This document shows, piece after piece, positions 6,912-15,310 of a DNA stretch of 64,000 nt. This DNA is from Dechloromonas hankyongensis. GTDB taxonomy: Bacteria > Pseudomonadota > Gammaproteobacteria > Burkholderiales > Rhodocyclaceae. Under the pieces are notes generated by a model. It was not told the origin of the DNA. It did no database searches and saw only the letters and a list, made by a program, of their open reading frames with translations. Position 1 is the first letter of the stretch. Each line of letters starts with the position of its first letter. The translations under genes were made by a program, and so were the position numbers. The DNA is taken from assembly GCF_022012295.1 (NCBI RefSeq), contig NZ_JAKLTN010000001.1:1302001-1366000 (forward strand), read 5' to 3'.

Positions 6912-8609
6912 ATGAACGCCGGGTTCGGTCGAACCTGGGGAAAGCGGCTGGCGAATTGGCCGCATTTATTGTTGACCAGTCATCTGTTGATGGTGCACGC
7001 ATTGGCTTTCGGGGGCTGGCAGGTGCCGGCGGTTCGCCTCTTGTGGCTGGCCGCGCTCGGCCTGTTTCTGATCTGGCAGCCCTTCGTCGCCGGCGAGCAG
7101 CGGATCAACGGACGCCAGGCAAGCGTGCTGCTGGGCGCCGCGCTGTTGTCGACCGTGCTGCTTGGCCCCTGGTTGCTGCTGGTCTGGTGTGGCGTCCTGG
7201 CTGCAACCATTGGCGGCCGTGCCGTGGGGACCGAACAGCGCAGCGAGCGGGCGGGATACCTGCTGGCTTTCGGCTATCTGATCGGGCTTGCTGTCCTTGG
7301 CGTCGTGCCGGAAATTTCTCCTGCCGCCCAGATAGATTCCGCTCTGCGGCATTCCCTGGCTGTTTTCATGCCCATGGCCTTGCCGGCTTTGCTGCTCTTC
7401 CCGGCCAGGGCGCCGCGGAGGAAATCCGGTGAAGCCTTCGACCTGTTTTACGGAATGCTGGTCTTCCTGGTTATGTCGGTGCTGGTGCTGGGCGCGCTGG
7501 CCTATATGCCGATCGGCGGTGCCGGCTATGTCGAATCCCTGTTCAAAACGTCGATGAGCGTGGCCGGCGCCTTGCTGCTTGTGGCCTGGGCGTGGAATCC
7601 GCGGGCCGGCTTCTCGGGGATAGGCTCAGCGATTTCACACTATCTGCTGTCGTTGGGCATGCCGCTCGAGCAATGGCTGGTTCATCTGTCGGAAGAGAGC
7701 GAAAAGAATGCCGATCCGGCTCGTTTTCTCACGGCCGCAATGCAACGCCTGGCGGCCACGCCGTGGGTGCTCGGCATTTCTTGGCAGATGAGCGATGGTT
7801 ACGGGGAGGTTGGCGAGTCGTCGCCGCACCGGCATGTTTGCGTGGCCGGTGAATTGACCTTGACGGTGCATTTTCGCCATGTGCCGTCGCCGGCGCTGCG
7901 CTGGCACGTCGAATGGCTGTTGCGCCTCGCCGTCGAGTTCTACCTGGTCAAGCGTCAGAGTCAGCAGTTGCAGCAACTGGGCTATGCCCAGGCCATCTAC
8001 GAAACCGGGGCAAGGGTCACCCATGACGTGAAGAATCTGCTGCAATCCCTGCAGGTCCTATGTTACGCGGCTACTCAACCGGGCGATCCGGCCGAAGTGG
8101 CCGGGCTGCTGCGCCGCCAGTTGCCGCAGATTGCCGACCGGCTGAAATCAACCCTGGACAAGTTGCAGTCGCCGCAGGCCGACGATTCCGAAACGATCGA
8201 GGCCGAATTATGGTGGCGTCGCTTACAGGATCGCTATGCCCACGCCGGGATTGCGTGGCAAGGCACTCCGCAGGCCGGCCCGGCGGTGCCGCGGGCGCTT
8301 TTCGACAGCGTGGCCGAGAACCTGTTGCAGAATTCCCTGGCCAAGCGCCAGCGTGAACCCGGCTTGCCCATTGCGGTGATTTTTGACGGCGCCAGTCTGG
8401 CCGTCTCGGATAACGGCTCGGCAATTCCGCAAGCTTTGGCCAAGACCCTGCTTAGCGAACCGGTGCCCTCCAACGACGGCCTTGGCATCGGCCTTTACCA
8501 TGCCGCCCGCCAGGCCGACAGCCTGGACTATCGGCTGGCGCTGGCCGAAAATCGCGCCGGTCTGGTGCGTTTCGTCCTGTCGCCGCTTAGGCCGCTGCCA
8601 GCGACTTGA
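6912..8609 (+). CDS. Membrane-bound sensor histidine kinase
   Basis: A 565-residue protein with eight or so hydrophobic segments in the first ~250 residues, a middle region of about 120 residues without a recognisable motif, and a C-terminal kinase. The phosphoacceptor region contains THDVKNLLQSL, the N-box SVAENLLQNSL, the G1 motif VSDNGSAI and the G2 motif GLGIGLYHAAR. This layout and the HDxKN box resemble PilS/PrsK-type kinases that partner with NtrC-family regulators. I chose the ATG at 6912, preceded by GGAAAG; an open frame extends further upstream but crosses the divergent pilin promoter. No response regulator is adjacent, and the best partner is the regulator at 21511-22932. Its last 23 bp overlap the convergent cyclase gene. 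Confidence 0.8.
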   Translation: MNAGFGRTWGKRLANWPHLLLTSHLLMVHALAFGGWQVPAVRLLWLAALGLFLIWQPFVAGEQRINGRQASVLLGAALLSTVLLGPWLLLVWCGVLAATIGGRAVGTEQRSERAGYLLAFGYLIGLAVLGVVPEISPAAQIDSALRHSLAVFMPMALPALLLFPARAPRRKSGEAFDLFYGMLVFLVMSVLVLGALAYMPIGGAGYVESLFKTSMSVAGALLLVAWAWNPRAGFSGIGSAISHYLLSLGMPLEQWLVHLSEESEKNADPARFLTAAMQRLAATPWVLGISWQMSDGYGEVGESSPHRHVCVAGELTLTVHFRHVPSPALRWHVEWLLRLAVEFYLVKRQSQQLQQLGYAQAIYETGARVTHDVKNLLQSLQVLCYAATQPGDPAEVAGLLRRQLPQIADRLKSTLDKLQSPQADDSETIEAELWWRRLQDRYAHAGIAWQGTPQAGPAVPRALFDSVAENLLQNSLAKRQREPGLPIAVIFDGASLAVSDNGSAIPQALAKTLLSEPVPSNDGLGIGLYHAARQADSLDYRLALAENRAGLVRFVLSPLRPLPAT

Positions 8610-9864
8610 GACCGTCCAGACGATAAACGTGGGTATTGCCCTTGCCCTTCAGATAAATCTCCACGGCCGGGGCGAATTCGAATTCACTGGCCAAGCGTCG
8701 ATAGGTATTGGTGTCGACGTGGATCATGCCTGGCGTCCCTTCACTGGTGATCCGACTGGCCAGATTGACGGTGTCGCCCCACAGGTCGTAGATAAATTTC
8801 TTCTTGCCAACCACGCCGGCGACAACCGGGCCGGTGCCGATGCCGATTCGCACGTTCAACTGCATGGCGTTGACCGTGAAGTCGCGGTGCAGCAAGTCGC
8901 GCATGGCGATCGCCAGCTCGGCGATGGAACGGGTGAAGTTATCTGATCCGTCGTTCAGCCCGCCGGCGACCATGTAGGCATCGCCGATGGTCTTGATTTT
9001 TTCCATGCCGTACTGGTCGGCCAGTTCGTCGAAGGACGAGAAAATCCGGTTGAGCATGGCAAAGACCTGCTGTGGGGTCATGCCTTCGGCCAGGCGGGTG
9101 AAATTGACGATATCGACAAACATCACTGTGACCTCTGCAAAACCGTCAGCGATGGCCTGGCTATCGTGTTTCAGCCGTTCGGCGATGGGGCCGGGCAGGA
9201 TGTTGAGGAGCAGGCGTTCCGAACGGTCCTGTTCGACCTGCAGCAAGCGGTGGGTTTCCTGCAGGCTGGCCTGCAGCTTGCCCTTTTCGACGATGGCGTA
9301 GTTCAGCAGCAGATAGACGATACTGGAAATCGCGGCGAAATTGAGCGCAAAGAAAAAGACGCTGGTTTCGGTCGAAACCTTGTGGGTATTGCTCGCCGGC
9401 GTCCCCGCCAGGTAATAGTCGAAGAAGCCCGACAGCGCGGTCAGGAAGATGTAGGCGATAAACCAGGCAATCGATTCCCGCGGCCCGCACAGCAGCACCG
9501 CCCCGATCGGCGCCAGCAAGCCCCACAGGCTCGTTCCGCTAGCGGTGATGAAGTTACCGATACTCCATTGCACGACGAAGGGGGCGAACAGGAAAATCGA
9601 CAGCTGGGTGACGCGAAACCAGTCGAAATTGCCGCTGCGCATGAAATAGATCAGATTGGCGACGAGCAGCAATTGAAAGACAAACGGAGGCGTCGCCGAG
9701 AACTGGGGACCCATCTGACCGTACAGGAACAGCCACAGCATCGACCCGGTGCAGAACAGGCCGGTGGCGAAAACCAGCAGCGATTTCTTCAGGCGCATTT
9801 CGGCGTCATCTGTCGGCAGAATGCCGCCGCTGCGCAGGGAAACGATGGTGGAGTGCAGACTCAC
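8587..9864 (-). CDS. Class III adenylate/guanylate cyclase with N-terminal membrane domain
   Basis: A 425-residue protein predicted to make cAMP (or cGMP) from the nucleotide triphosphate. About six hydrophobic segments fill residues 28-200, then a short coiled linker (EKGKLQASLQETHRLLQVEQ) leads into the catalytic domain, about 235-400. Metal-binding aspartates are in FVDIVNFT (about 249) and KTIGDAYM (about 293), followed by RIGIGTGPVVAGVVG and the YDLWGDTVNLASR motif, in which the Asp-x-x-x-Asn-x-x-x-Arg pattern is intact. The substrate-specifying lysine of KTIGDAYM and the Asp of YDLWGD favour ATP, hence cAMP. It lies between the pseudopilin genes and the kinase gene in the pilus locus. 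Confidence 0.88.
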   Translation of the reverse strand: MSLHSTIVSLRSGGILPTDDAEMRLKKSLLVFATGLFCTGSMLWLFLYGQMGPQFSATPPFVFQLLLVANLIYFMRSGNFDWFRVTQLSIFLFAPFVVQWSIGNFITASGTSLWGLLAPIGAVLLCGPRESIAWFIAYIFLTALSGFFDYYLAGTPASNTHKVSTETSVFFFALNFAAISSIVYLLLNYAIVEKGKLQASLQETHRLLQVEQDRSERLLLNILPGPIAERLKHDSQAIADGFAEVTVMFVDIVNFTRLAEGMTPQQVFAMLNRIFSSFDELADQYGMEKIKTIGDAYMVAGGLNDGSDNFTRSIAELAIAMRDLLHRDFTVNAMQLNVRIGIGTGPVVAGVVGKKKFIYDLWGDTVNLASRITSEGTPGMIHVDTNTYRRLASEFEFAPAVEIYLKGKGNTHVYRLDGLKSLAAA

Positions 9865-9953
9865 GAAATGACTAGCCGGTGTGGCTTATAAGGGCTGGAT
9901 AAGCAGTTTGGCAGTCGTGGTGGCGCAGGTCAATAAGGCGCGGCGGAGCGCAA

Positions 9954-10730
9954 TCAGGGCAGACGGCCGGCGGCAATCATGCGGTTGTAGAGGATGTTGG
10001 GGGAAAGCCAGATCACCAGATCGTCAAACTCGTTGGGGCCGGATGGGATGGGGGGGTGCGAGACAAAGGCGCGATCTGCATCGCCATTTGCAATTTCATC
10101 GCTGCTTGCAGGTGGAGATGCTCCGTTCCTGCCTCGGGAAAAAACGACTGCCACCGCGTTATTAGCCAATTCGCTGCCAGTCGCGCAACTGGCCGTAGCG
10201 CCTGTTCCGGTCATGCCTGTGGCCGTGTTGCAAATACGAAGATCCGGCGCGTTACCCAATGAAATGCCTCCGTTCCATACTGCCTTGATGCAGTTGGCTG
10301 TGGCAAATACGTGGCCGGGGCAATACGCACTGTTATTGTAGGTGGTAATGGCATAGCGGATTGGATTACCCCAGCCATCGAGCGCATAGCCATTGTCGTT
10401 GGTCGGGCCGATGCCGAGCGTGATCGCCGGCAGGAAGCCATCCCAGTTGTTGCTGCAGACGCCGCCACCTAGCGGTCCTTCGATACCGGTCGCTCCACCA
10501 ACGGCGGGGCAGGGCAGGCGCCCATTGGCAGCGGCAAATCCGAGCAGGGCATCACGCGCTTCATCCAGGCGGCGTTGGGTATCCGATGTGGCGATCCGCT
10601 CCATCTGGGCGCTCACCGTCATCATCAATCCTCCGGAAAGCAGCGCGACGATGATTAGGACGATGGCCAGTTCGATTAGCGTGAAGCCACGGTTCGCTCG
10701 TCGAATCAGGGGCAGGGGGCGGCCGTGCAC
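9954..10730 (-). CDS. Pseudopilin with RLPCP motif
   Basis: A prepilin-like protein of 258 residues. After a basic leader (HGRPLPLIRRANRG) comes FTLIELAIVLIIVALLSGGL with Phe1 and Glu5. About 45 residues on stands ARDALLGFAAANGRLPCPA, a motif shared with the neighbouring protein at 10706-11641. Several cysteines in the globular part could form disulfides. There is no ATG near the leader; I take the GTG at 10730, which puts the start inside the last codons of the upstream gene (25-bp overlap). The true start is uncertain. It is the last gene of the msh-like operon that runs leftward from 20057. Confidence 0.75.
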   Translation of the reverse strand: MHGRPLPLIRRANRGFTLIELAIVLIIVALLSGGLMMTVSAQMERIATSDTQRRLDEARDALLGFAAANGRLPCPAVGGATGIEGPLGGGVCSNNWDGFLPAITLGIGPTNDNGYALDGWGNPIRYAITTYNNSAYCPGHVFATANCIKAVWNGGISLGNAPDLRICNTATGMTGTGATASCATGSELANNAVAVVFSRGRNGASPPASSDEIANGDADRAFVSHPPIPSGPNEFDDLVIWLSPNILYNRMIAAGRLP

Positions 10731-11641
10731 GGAATCACTTTCAGCGTTAGGGTGCCCAGGGTAAGTTGGGCGGTGGTCGGTGACGGAGTGGTGTAGCCGA
10801 CCAGCGAAAACCACAGTCCGGGGTTGGCGGTCGGGGCGAGCCAGCTTCGTGTTGTGTTATCGAAATTCAGGTTGTCCAATGGCGTTCCGGCGGGCGGGAA
10901 GCTGCCGTTGTCATTGTAGTAGCGACGCAAACCGTTTTGGACGTCAAAGGCTCCGCGAATCTCGGCCAATACCCGGGAACTCAAGGCCTGGAGCAATTCC
11001 TGGGTGGTGATGGTGATGACTTGATCGTTGAAAGTAGCTGCGGGGCCGTTGTTGACGAAAGCTGGGCCGGTGGCATTGCCCAGGTCCAGATAATTGACGC
11101 TGGCCGGCGGCGAAGCGATGCTGGGTGGTGTGCGCGTTTGGCCGGGCAGTGGGGTACCGGGCGCGATGATCAGCGCAGCGATGCCGTTATAGGTGCCATC
11201 GAGCTGGAGTTGTCCGTTTGCAACACCGGCACTGCCCACCGGCGGAGTGCTACGGAAACCCGGGGAAAGAACATACCAGAGCTGTTCACCGGTGCCGTCG
11301 CGCGGCTCCGACAGGCCCAGGTCACGCCAAGCAATGCGGCCAATCAAGATGCTAGGACTGGTGCAGTTACTCAGAGCCTTGCCCTCGGTTGGTGTGCCGA
11401 TGGTTGTAATGTCTTCGGGGCATGGTAGCCGGCCAGGAATGGATTTGTGAGTAACCGACCAGGCGATCAGAGCTTCCTTGGCCTGGCGCAGGGCGGCCTG
11501 CGTCCGGCTGTTCTGTTCCCGCTGCTGCTGCCCTGGAGAGAGCGACGACAACAACAGGGTGGTGCCGATCCCGACGATCAGGAAAAGCAGCATGAGCAGT
11601 GCGCTGCCGACTTGCGAACGCAGGGTGGTCGTCATGGTCAA
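10706..11641 (-). CDS. Pseudopilin-like protein lacking Glu5 (MshP/PilX/GspK-like), RLPCP motif
   Basis: A 311-residue protein. Its N-terminus, RSQVGSALLMLLFLIVGIG, resembles PilX, MshP and GspK proteins: a glycine at the expected cleavage site and a hydrophobic stem, but no glutamate at mature position 5. In GspK and PilX this marks subunits at the filament tip or in an initiation complex. Around residues 52-75 it has AKEALIAWSVTHKSIPGRLPCP, homologous to the motif in the following gene. The two genes overlap and probably evolved by duplication and divergence. The preceding gene overlaps by 4 bp. Function as a minor or tip pseudopilin is inference from order and N-terminus. Confidence 0.7.
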   Translation of the reverse strand: MTMTTTLRSQVGSALLMLLFLIVGIGTTLLLSSLSPGQQQREQNSRTQAALRQAKEALIAWSVTHKSIPGRLPCPEDITTIGTPTEGKALSNCTSPSILIGRIAWRDLGLSEPRDGTGEQLWYVLSPGFRSTPPVGSAGVANGQLQLDGTYNGIAALIIAPGTPLPGQTRTPPSIASPPASVNYLDLGNATGPAFVNNGPAATFNDQVITITTQELLQALSSRVLAEIRGAFDVQNGLRRYYNDNGSFPPAGTPLDNLNFDNTTRSWLAPTANPGLWFSLVGYTTPSPTTAQLTLGTLTLKVIPCTAAPCP

Positions 11642-12003
11642 GGCATCGGGCGCGCCGGCCGCACGACGATCCGTCCGCCGCCCAACAGACTAACGCTCTG
11701 CCCGCTTTCCGGATAGTACGTATTCCCCACCGGTACTCGAGGTGCCGGGCTGCCAGTGTTCCAGTCCGCTTCGCCGTTGATCCAGCGGGTGCGGCGGCCG
11801 CTGCTGCTGCGTACTTCGCCGTTGAAGGTCTGGCCGGTTTCGGTATTGTCGTTTTGCTGCCCGAACCACGGGTTGCGCTGGCGTTGCTGGTCGAGGATGG
11901 CGCGTTGGTCGGCATCGAAAAAGAGGCGGCCGAGCGGTGCACTGTCGGCTTGGGCGACAGCGTTGGAAAGAGTCAGCAGGAGGGTCAGGATGACGCGCCA
12001 CAC
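11638..12003 (-). CDS. Small exported protein, MshK/PilP-position protein
   Basis: A 121-residue protein with a signal peptide (VWRVILTLLLTLSNAVAQA, probable cut before DSAPLG). The mature part has a polar N-terminal half (FDADQRAILDQQRQRNPWF) and ends in GGGRIVVRPARP. The end resembles the short strand segments of MshK and PilP proteins, which link the inner-membrane platform to the secretin. I chose the GTG at 12003, preceded by AGGAAGGAA, two bases after the upstream stop. Sequence similarity alone is too weak to name it; position right after the PilO-like gene suggests the MshK role. Confidence 0.65.
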   Translation of the reverse strand: MWRVILTLLLTLSNAVAQADSAPLGRLFFDADQRAILDQQRQRNPWFGQQNDNTETGQTFNGEVRSSSGRRTRWINGEADWNTGSPAPRVPVGNTYYPESGQSVSLLGGGRIVVRPARPMP

Positions 12004-12005
12004 GG

Positions 12006-12608
12006 TCAGTTCCTTCCTATTGGCCGCCGGGCGGTCAGCCAGTCGAGTTCGCAATCGGCGCTCAGCCGAGCGGTCATTTCGCGACGCTCGGTCGAAGCTG
12101 GGAGCGGGAGCAACTTGCACGAGCGGACAATCACCAGCGCCTTGGCATCCTGCTGAATCCGGCCGAGGGTATTGAGCAGATCGCCTTCGTGCAGCAGCCG
12201 CAATTGCAGGCGTAGCGGGCTGTTGAACCAGGCGTAGCCGGCCGGGGTGTTTTTGTTGAGGGGTACCTGGGCGGAGAATTCGTATTTCATGCCTGGAATG
12301 CCCAGGTCGCGCTGCGTGTTGCGCAACTGCTCCATCCAGTCCAGCCGCCGTTCCTCTCCCAGCACGCCGGAGTCCTGGAGGCGCTGCAAGAGCTGACTGC
12401 GTTCCTGGAGATCACGTTCCTCGCTGTGAAACTGGCGCAGGCGCATTTCGATGCGGGATTTGGCTTCGGCCGCCCGGTTGCGTTCCTGGCCGGCCTGCTC
12501 GGCGTCGGTCTGCGTCCACCAGGCCAGAGCCCCTGCTGCGCCAAAAAGCATCAGGGTTGCGACGATGGGAACAAGCAGCTTCTGGAAATCGCGCCTGGTC
12601 AGCTTCAT
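12006..12608 (-). CDS. PilO/MshJ-like inner-membrane protein
   Basis: A 200-residue bitopic protein: cytoplasmic N-terminus MKLTRRDFQKLL, one membrane segment (about 14-31), a coiled-coil stretch rich in Arg, Glu and Gln (about 38-75), and a globular periplasmic domain. This is the architecture of PilO, GspM and MshJ, which dimerise with PilN-like partners in the assembly platform. It overlaps the PilMN-like gene by 4 bp, consistent with a complex of the two products. Recognition rests mainly on architecture and gene order. Confidence 0.75.
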   Translation of the reverse strand: MKLTRRDFQKLLVPIVATLMLFGAAGALAWWTQTDAEQAGQERNRAAEAKSRIEMRLRQFHSEERDLQERSQLLQRLQDSGVLGEERRLDWMEQLRNTQRDLGIPGMKYEFSAQVPLNKNTPAGYAWFNSPLRLQLRLLHEGDLLNTLGRIQQDAKALVIVRSCKLLPLPASTERREMTARLSADCELDWLTARRPIGRN

Positions 12609-14107
12609 GGTGCTTGCCTCCGGGCGATTTCGACCACGAACTGACGCGGCTTTGCCGCCTCCTCCTGTCCGTCGCCGCCGCGCAGGGCGCTGCCCGATTC
12701 GATGTCGAACGGCCGTTGCTGCACATTGACCGACATATCGGGCTGGCTGCGCAGGATATCGACAAAGTTGTCGAAAACTCCGAGCACCTTGCGGGGTTCC
12801 GCCTGTGGCAGATTGATCGAACCCCGCACGATGGTGACTTCGCGCATGTCAGGCTCTTTCGCCGGGTCATAGGCGCCATCGTTCTTCCATTCGATCCCTT
12901 CGAGGTTGATCGCCGGAATGCGGTCGAGGGCCTGACTGACCCTCGCGAAAGCTGGGCCGGGCTGGCGCTGCTGGCGGCTCAGTTCGGTATAACGTGTCGT
13001 CAACTGGCGCAAGGTATCGTTATCGATATCGAGCTGCGGCAGCGTGCTGGCCGTTTCGCGGTAACGCCGGCTCAAGTCAGCATCGCTCATCGCCAGGACG
13101 CGGGCTTCTTCGCGCCGCTCGTGCGCGTCATAAGTCTGTTTGGCCGAATACAGCACACTGCCCAGCACGGCGATGAAGCCGGCGGCCAGGAGTCCGTTGC
13201 GCAACTGCGACAGGCGGAAATGACGGCGGTGGATTTCGCTGCCGAATTGCTGCGCCGGGGTGGCGATGGCCAGCAGATGCATGAACAGCAGGTCGCAGCG
13301 ATTATCATCGGGGACCGTGTGCAGCGAGAGCTTGGCGGCGGCGGTATGGCTGTCGATGAGGCGGAAACTGAGCTGGCCGCGGTCGGGGCAGGCTTTTTCG
13401 ATGGCCGGGAGCGTCAGCGGATGGGCGACAATGAAGACTGGCAAGGCTTCGTCGCGACCGATCAGGCGCTGGCCGATCAGGTATTGATGGAGTTTGCCGG
13501 ACTCGGCCGCAAAGGTGCTGGCGATTCCCGCGATGCTGCTGTCGGTCAAGGGCGCCATGCGGGAAAAATGGGCTTGGCTGTCAACCAGGTAGCTCGAGCG
13601 AATCGAATGATCCTGCATGCTGAGCAGCAGGCAGCGGCCGCCGCCCAGCCCCAGTTTTTTCAATAATCGGCCGCCCAGCTGGGCCACGCTGTAGATGCCG
13701 GAGAGCGCTATCTCGGCGCTGCCCAGTCGTTGCAGCCACGGTTCGAAATGACCGGGGTTGGTGAGGGCGGCGAAAAGCAGTTTCTCGTTCTTGCGCTGGG
13801 TCTTTTCGTAGCCCAGCGAAATGGCGGTGGCCAGTGAGGTGCCCTGGAAATGCTGGCCGATTTTGCGGCTGATCAGCGCCTGGCGATCCGGCCCGTGCAG
13901 GAAGGGGATCGTTTCGTAGGCATGGCCTTCTTCGGCGACGTTAGCGAGCAGGGCGAAACGGTCGCTGTGGCGAGCATCGAGATATTGCGAAAACTCGCGC
14001 AGGCCTTCCTCGTCGTTGTCGAAAACGCCTTCCGCCAGCAAATTGCCCTGCTGCCAGGCATAGGCAAAGAGGCGGTGGGTATTGAGGTAGAGGAGGCGGG
14101 TTTTCAC
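12605..14107 (-). CDS. PilM-PilN fusion-type (GspL/MshI-like) platform protein
   Basis: A 500-residue protein. The first ~300 residues are cytoplasmic and resemble degenerate actin-like PilM domains (GGRCLLLSMQDHSIRSSYLVD near 155-175). One membrane segment follows (about 308-325, NGLLAAGFIAVLGSVLYSA), then a coiled-coil and a periplasmic ferredoxin-like PilN-type domain to the end. The same cytoplasm-membrane-periplasm fusion is found in GspL of type II secretion, while most type IV pilus systems encode PilM and PilN separately. It overlaps mshG by 4 bp on one side and the PilO-like gene on the other. Confidence 0.7.
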   Translation of the reverse strand: MKTRLLYLNTHRLFAYAWQQGNLLAEGVFDNDEEGLREFSQYLDARHSDRFALLANVAEEGHAYETIPFLHGPDRQALISRKIGQHFQGTSLATAISLGYEKTQRKNEKLLFAALTNPGHFEPWLQRLGSAEIALSGIYSVAQLGGRLLKKLGLGGGRCLLLSMQDHSIRSSYLVDSQAHFSRMAPLTDSSIAGIASTFAAESGKLHQYLIGQRLIGRDEALPVFIVAHPLTLPAIEKACPDRGQLSFRLIDSHTAAAKLSLHTVPDDNRCDLLFMHLLAIATPAQQFGSEIHRRHFRLSQLRNGLLAAGFIAVLGSVLYSAKQTYDAHERREEARVLAMSDADLSRRYRETASTLPQLDIDNDTLRQLTTRYTELSRQQRQPGPAFARVSQALDRIPAINLEGIEWKNDGAYDPAKEPDMREVTIVRGSINLPQAEPRKVLGVFDNFVDILRSQPDMSVNVQQRPFDIESGSALRGGDGQEEAAKPRQFVVEIARRQAP

Positions 14108-15303
14108 GTCTTGATTTTACTGATCACGTCGTAGATCGGGCCGATGACCGACAGCATGATCCAGCCGAGCAGGGCGCCCATGAACAGGGTCAGCATCGGT
14201 TCGATCAGGGCCTGGGCCTTGCCGACCGATTCCTTGACGTCGCGGTTGTAGAAGTAACTGACGTTGAGCAGCGCCTTGTCGAGGCCGCCGGTGCTTTCCC
14301 CGATGCGCAACATGCGGATGACGAGGGGCGGGAATAGGCCGACGTCGTGGAAGGCGCCCGCCACGTTGTGGCCCTCGCGGATCGATTGCTCGACGCGCTC
14401 TAGCCCGCGGCGAATGACGTGGTTGCCGACGATGTGCTGGGTGGTGCGGATCGATTCGAGGACCGGGATCCCCGACGCGTAGAGCATGGCGAAGGTGCTG
14501 GCGAAGCGCGACAGGATGATTTTTTTCAGGATCGGCCCGACGACTGGGAGGCGCAGCTTGATGCCGTCGAAACGCAGGCGGGCCAGCGGGTTGGTACGCA
14601 CCAGTTGCAGCCCGACCAGGAAAGCGACGACCGGCGTGGCCAGGAACAGGTACCAGTAACCGACCAGCAGGTCGGAAACGAAAAACAGCAGCTGCGTATG
14701 CGGGGGCAGGGCCTGCCCCATGTTGCGCACAAAAATCTTCAGCTGCGGAACCATGTACACCATCAGGAAGAAGGTGGCGGTCAACACGATGCTGGCGACG
14801 AAAGCCGGGTAAATCAGCAGCTTCTTGGTATGCGACGCCAGCTCGTCCTCCCATTTCAGGGATTCGCTCAGGCTGGCCAGCACGTCAGGCAGCTGGCCGC
14901 TCGACTCCCCGGCGCGGATCAGGTTGCTGAAGACCTGGCTGAAGATATCCGGGTGCGCGGCCATGGCCTGCGATAGCGTCTGGCCGCCTTCGATGCTTTC
15001 GATCATGCCGGCCATCACCTCGCGAAAGCGCGGATGCTCGATGGAGTCGCGCAGGTCGGTCAGCCCCTCGAGTATGGGCACGCCGGCCCGGGTCAGCTGT
15101 TCGAGGTGAAAGCAGAAGTTGATCAGTTCCGGACGCGGTACGCCGCGCTGGCCGAACAGCGTGCGCTGCTGGATTGGATTGCCGGTGACCAGGTCGAGAT
15201 TCATGCGCTTGAGGCGCATTTCGAGGTCGATCAGGTTGATCGCATCTAGCCGCCCGTAAGTCATTCGACCTTCCGCGCTGACCGCCTTGTAGTCGAAGAG
15301 CAT
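14104..15303 (-). CDS. mshG: Type II secretion/type IV pilus inner-membrane protein, GspF/MshG family
   Basis: A 399-residue polytopic protein that forms the core of the inner-membrane assembly platform and couples to the ATPase. It has two T2SSF domains, each beginning with a cytoplasmic helical bundle (residues ~60-180 and ~265-385) and the family patterns LTRAGVPILEGL and LYASGIPVLESI. RIGESTGGLDKAL is the hallmark stretch of the second domain. Membrane segments lie near 165-190, 215-235 and 370-390. The gene follows mshE directly (7 bp). Confidence 0.9.
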   Translation of the reverse strand: MLFDYKAVSAEGRMTYGRLDAINLIDLEMRLKRMNLDLVTGNPIQQRTLFGQRGVPRPELINFCFHLEQLTRAGVPILEGLTDLRDSIEHPRFREVMAGMIESIEGGQTLSQAMAAHPDIFSQVFSNLIRAGESSGQLPDVLASLSESLKWEDELASHTKKLLIYPAFVASIVLTATFFLMVYMVPQLKIFVRNMGQALPPHTQLLFFVSDLLVGYWYLFLATPVVAFLVGLQLVRTNPLARLRFDGIKLRLPVVGPILKKIILSRFASTFAMLYASGIPVLESIRTTQHIVGNHVIRRGLERVEQSIREGHNVAGAFHDVGLFPPLVIRMLRIGESTGGLDKALLNVSYFYNRDVKESVGKAQALIEPMLTLFMGALLGWIMLSVIGPIYDVISKIKT

Positions 15304-15310
15304 GGCCTGC

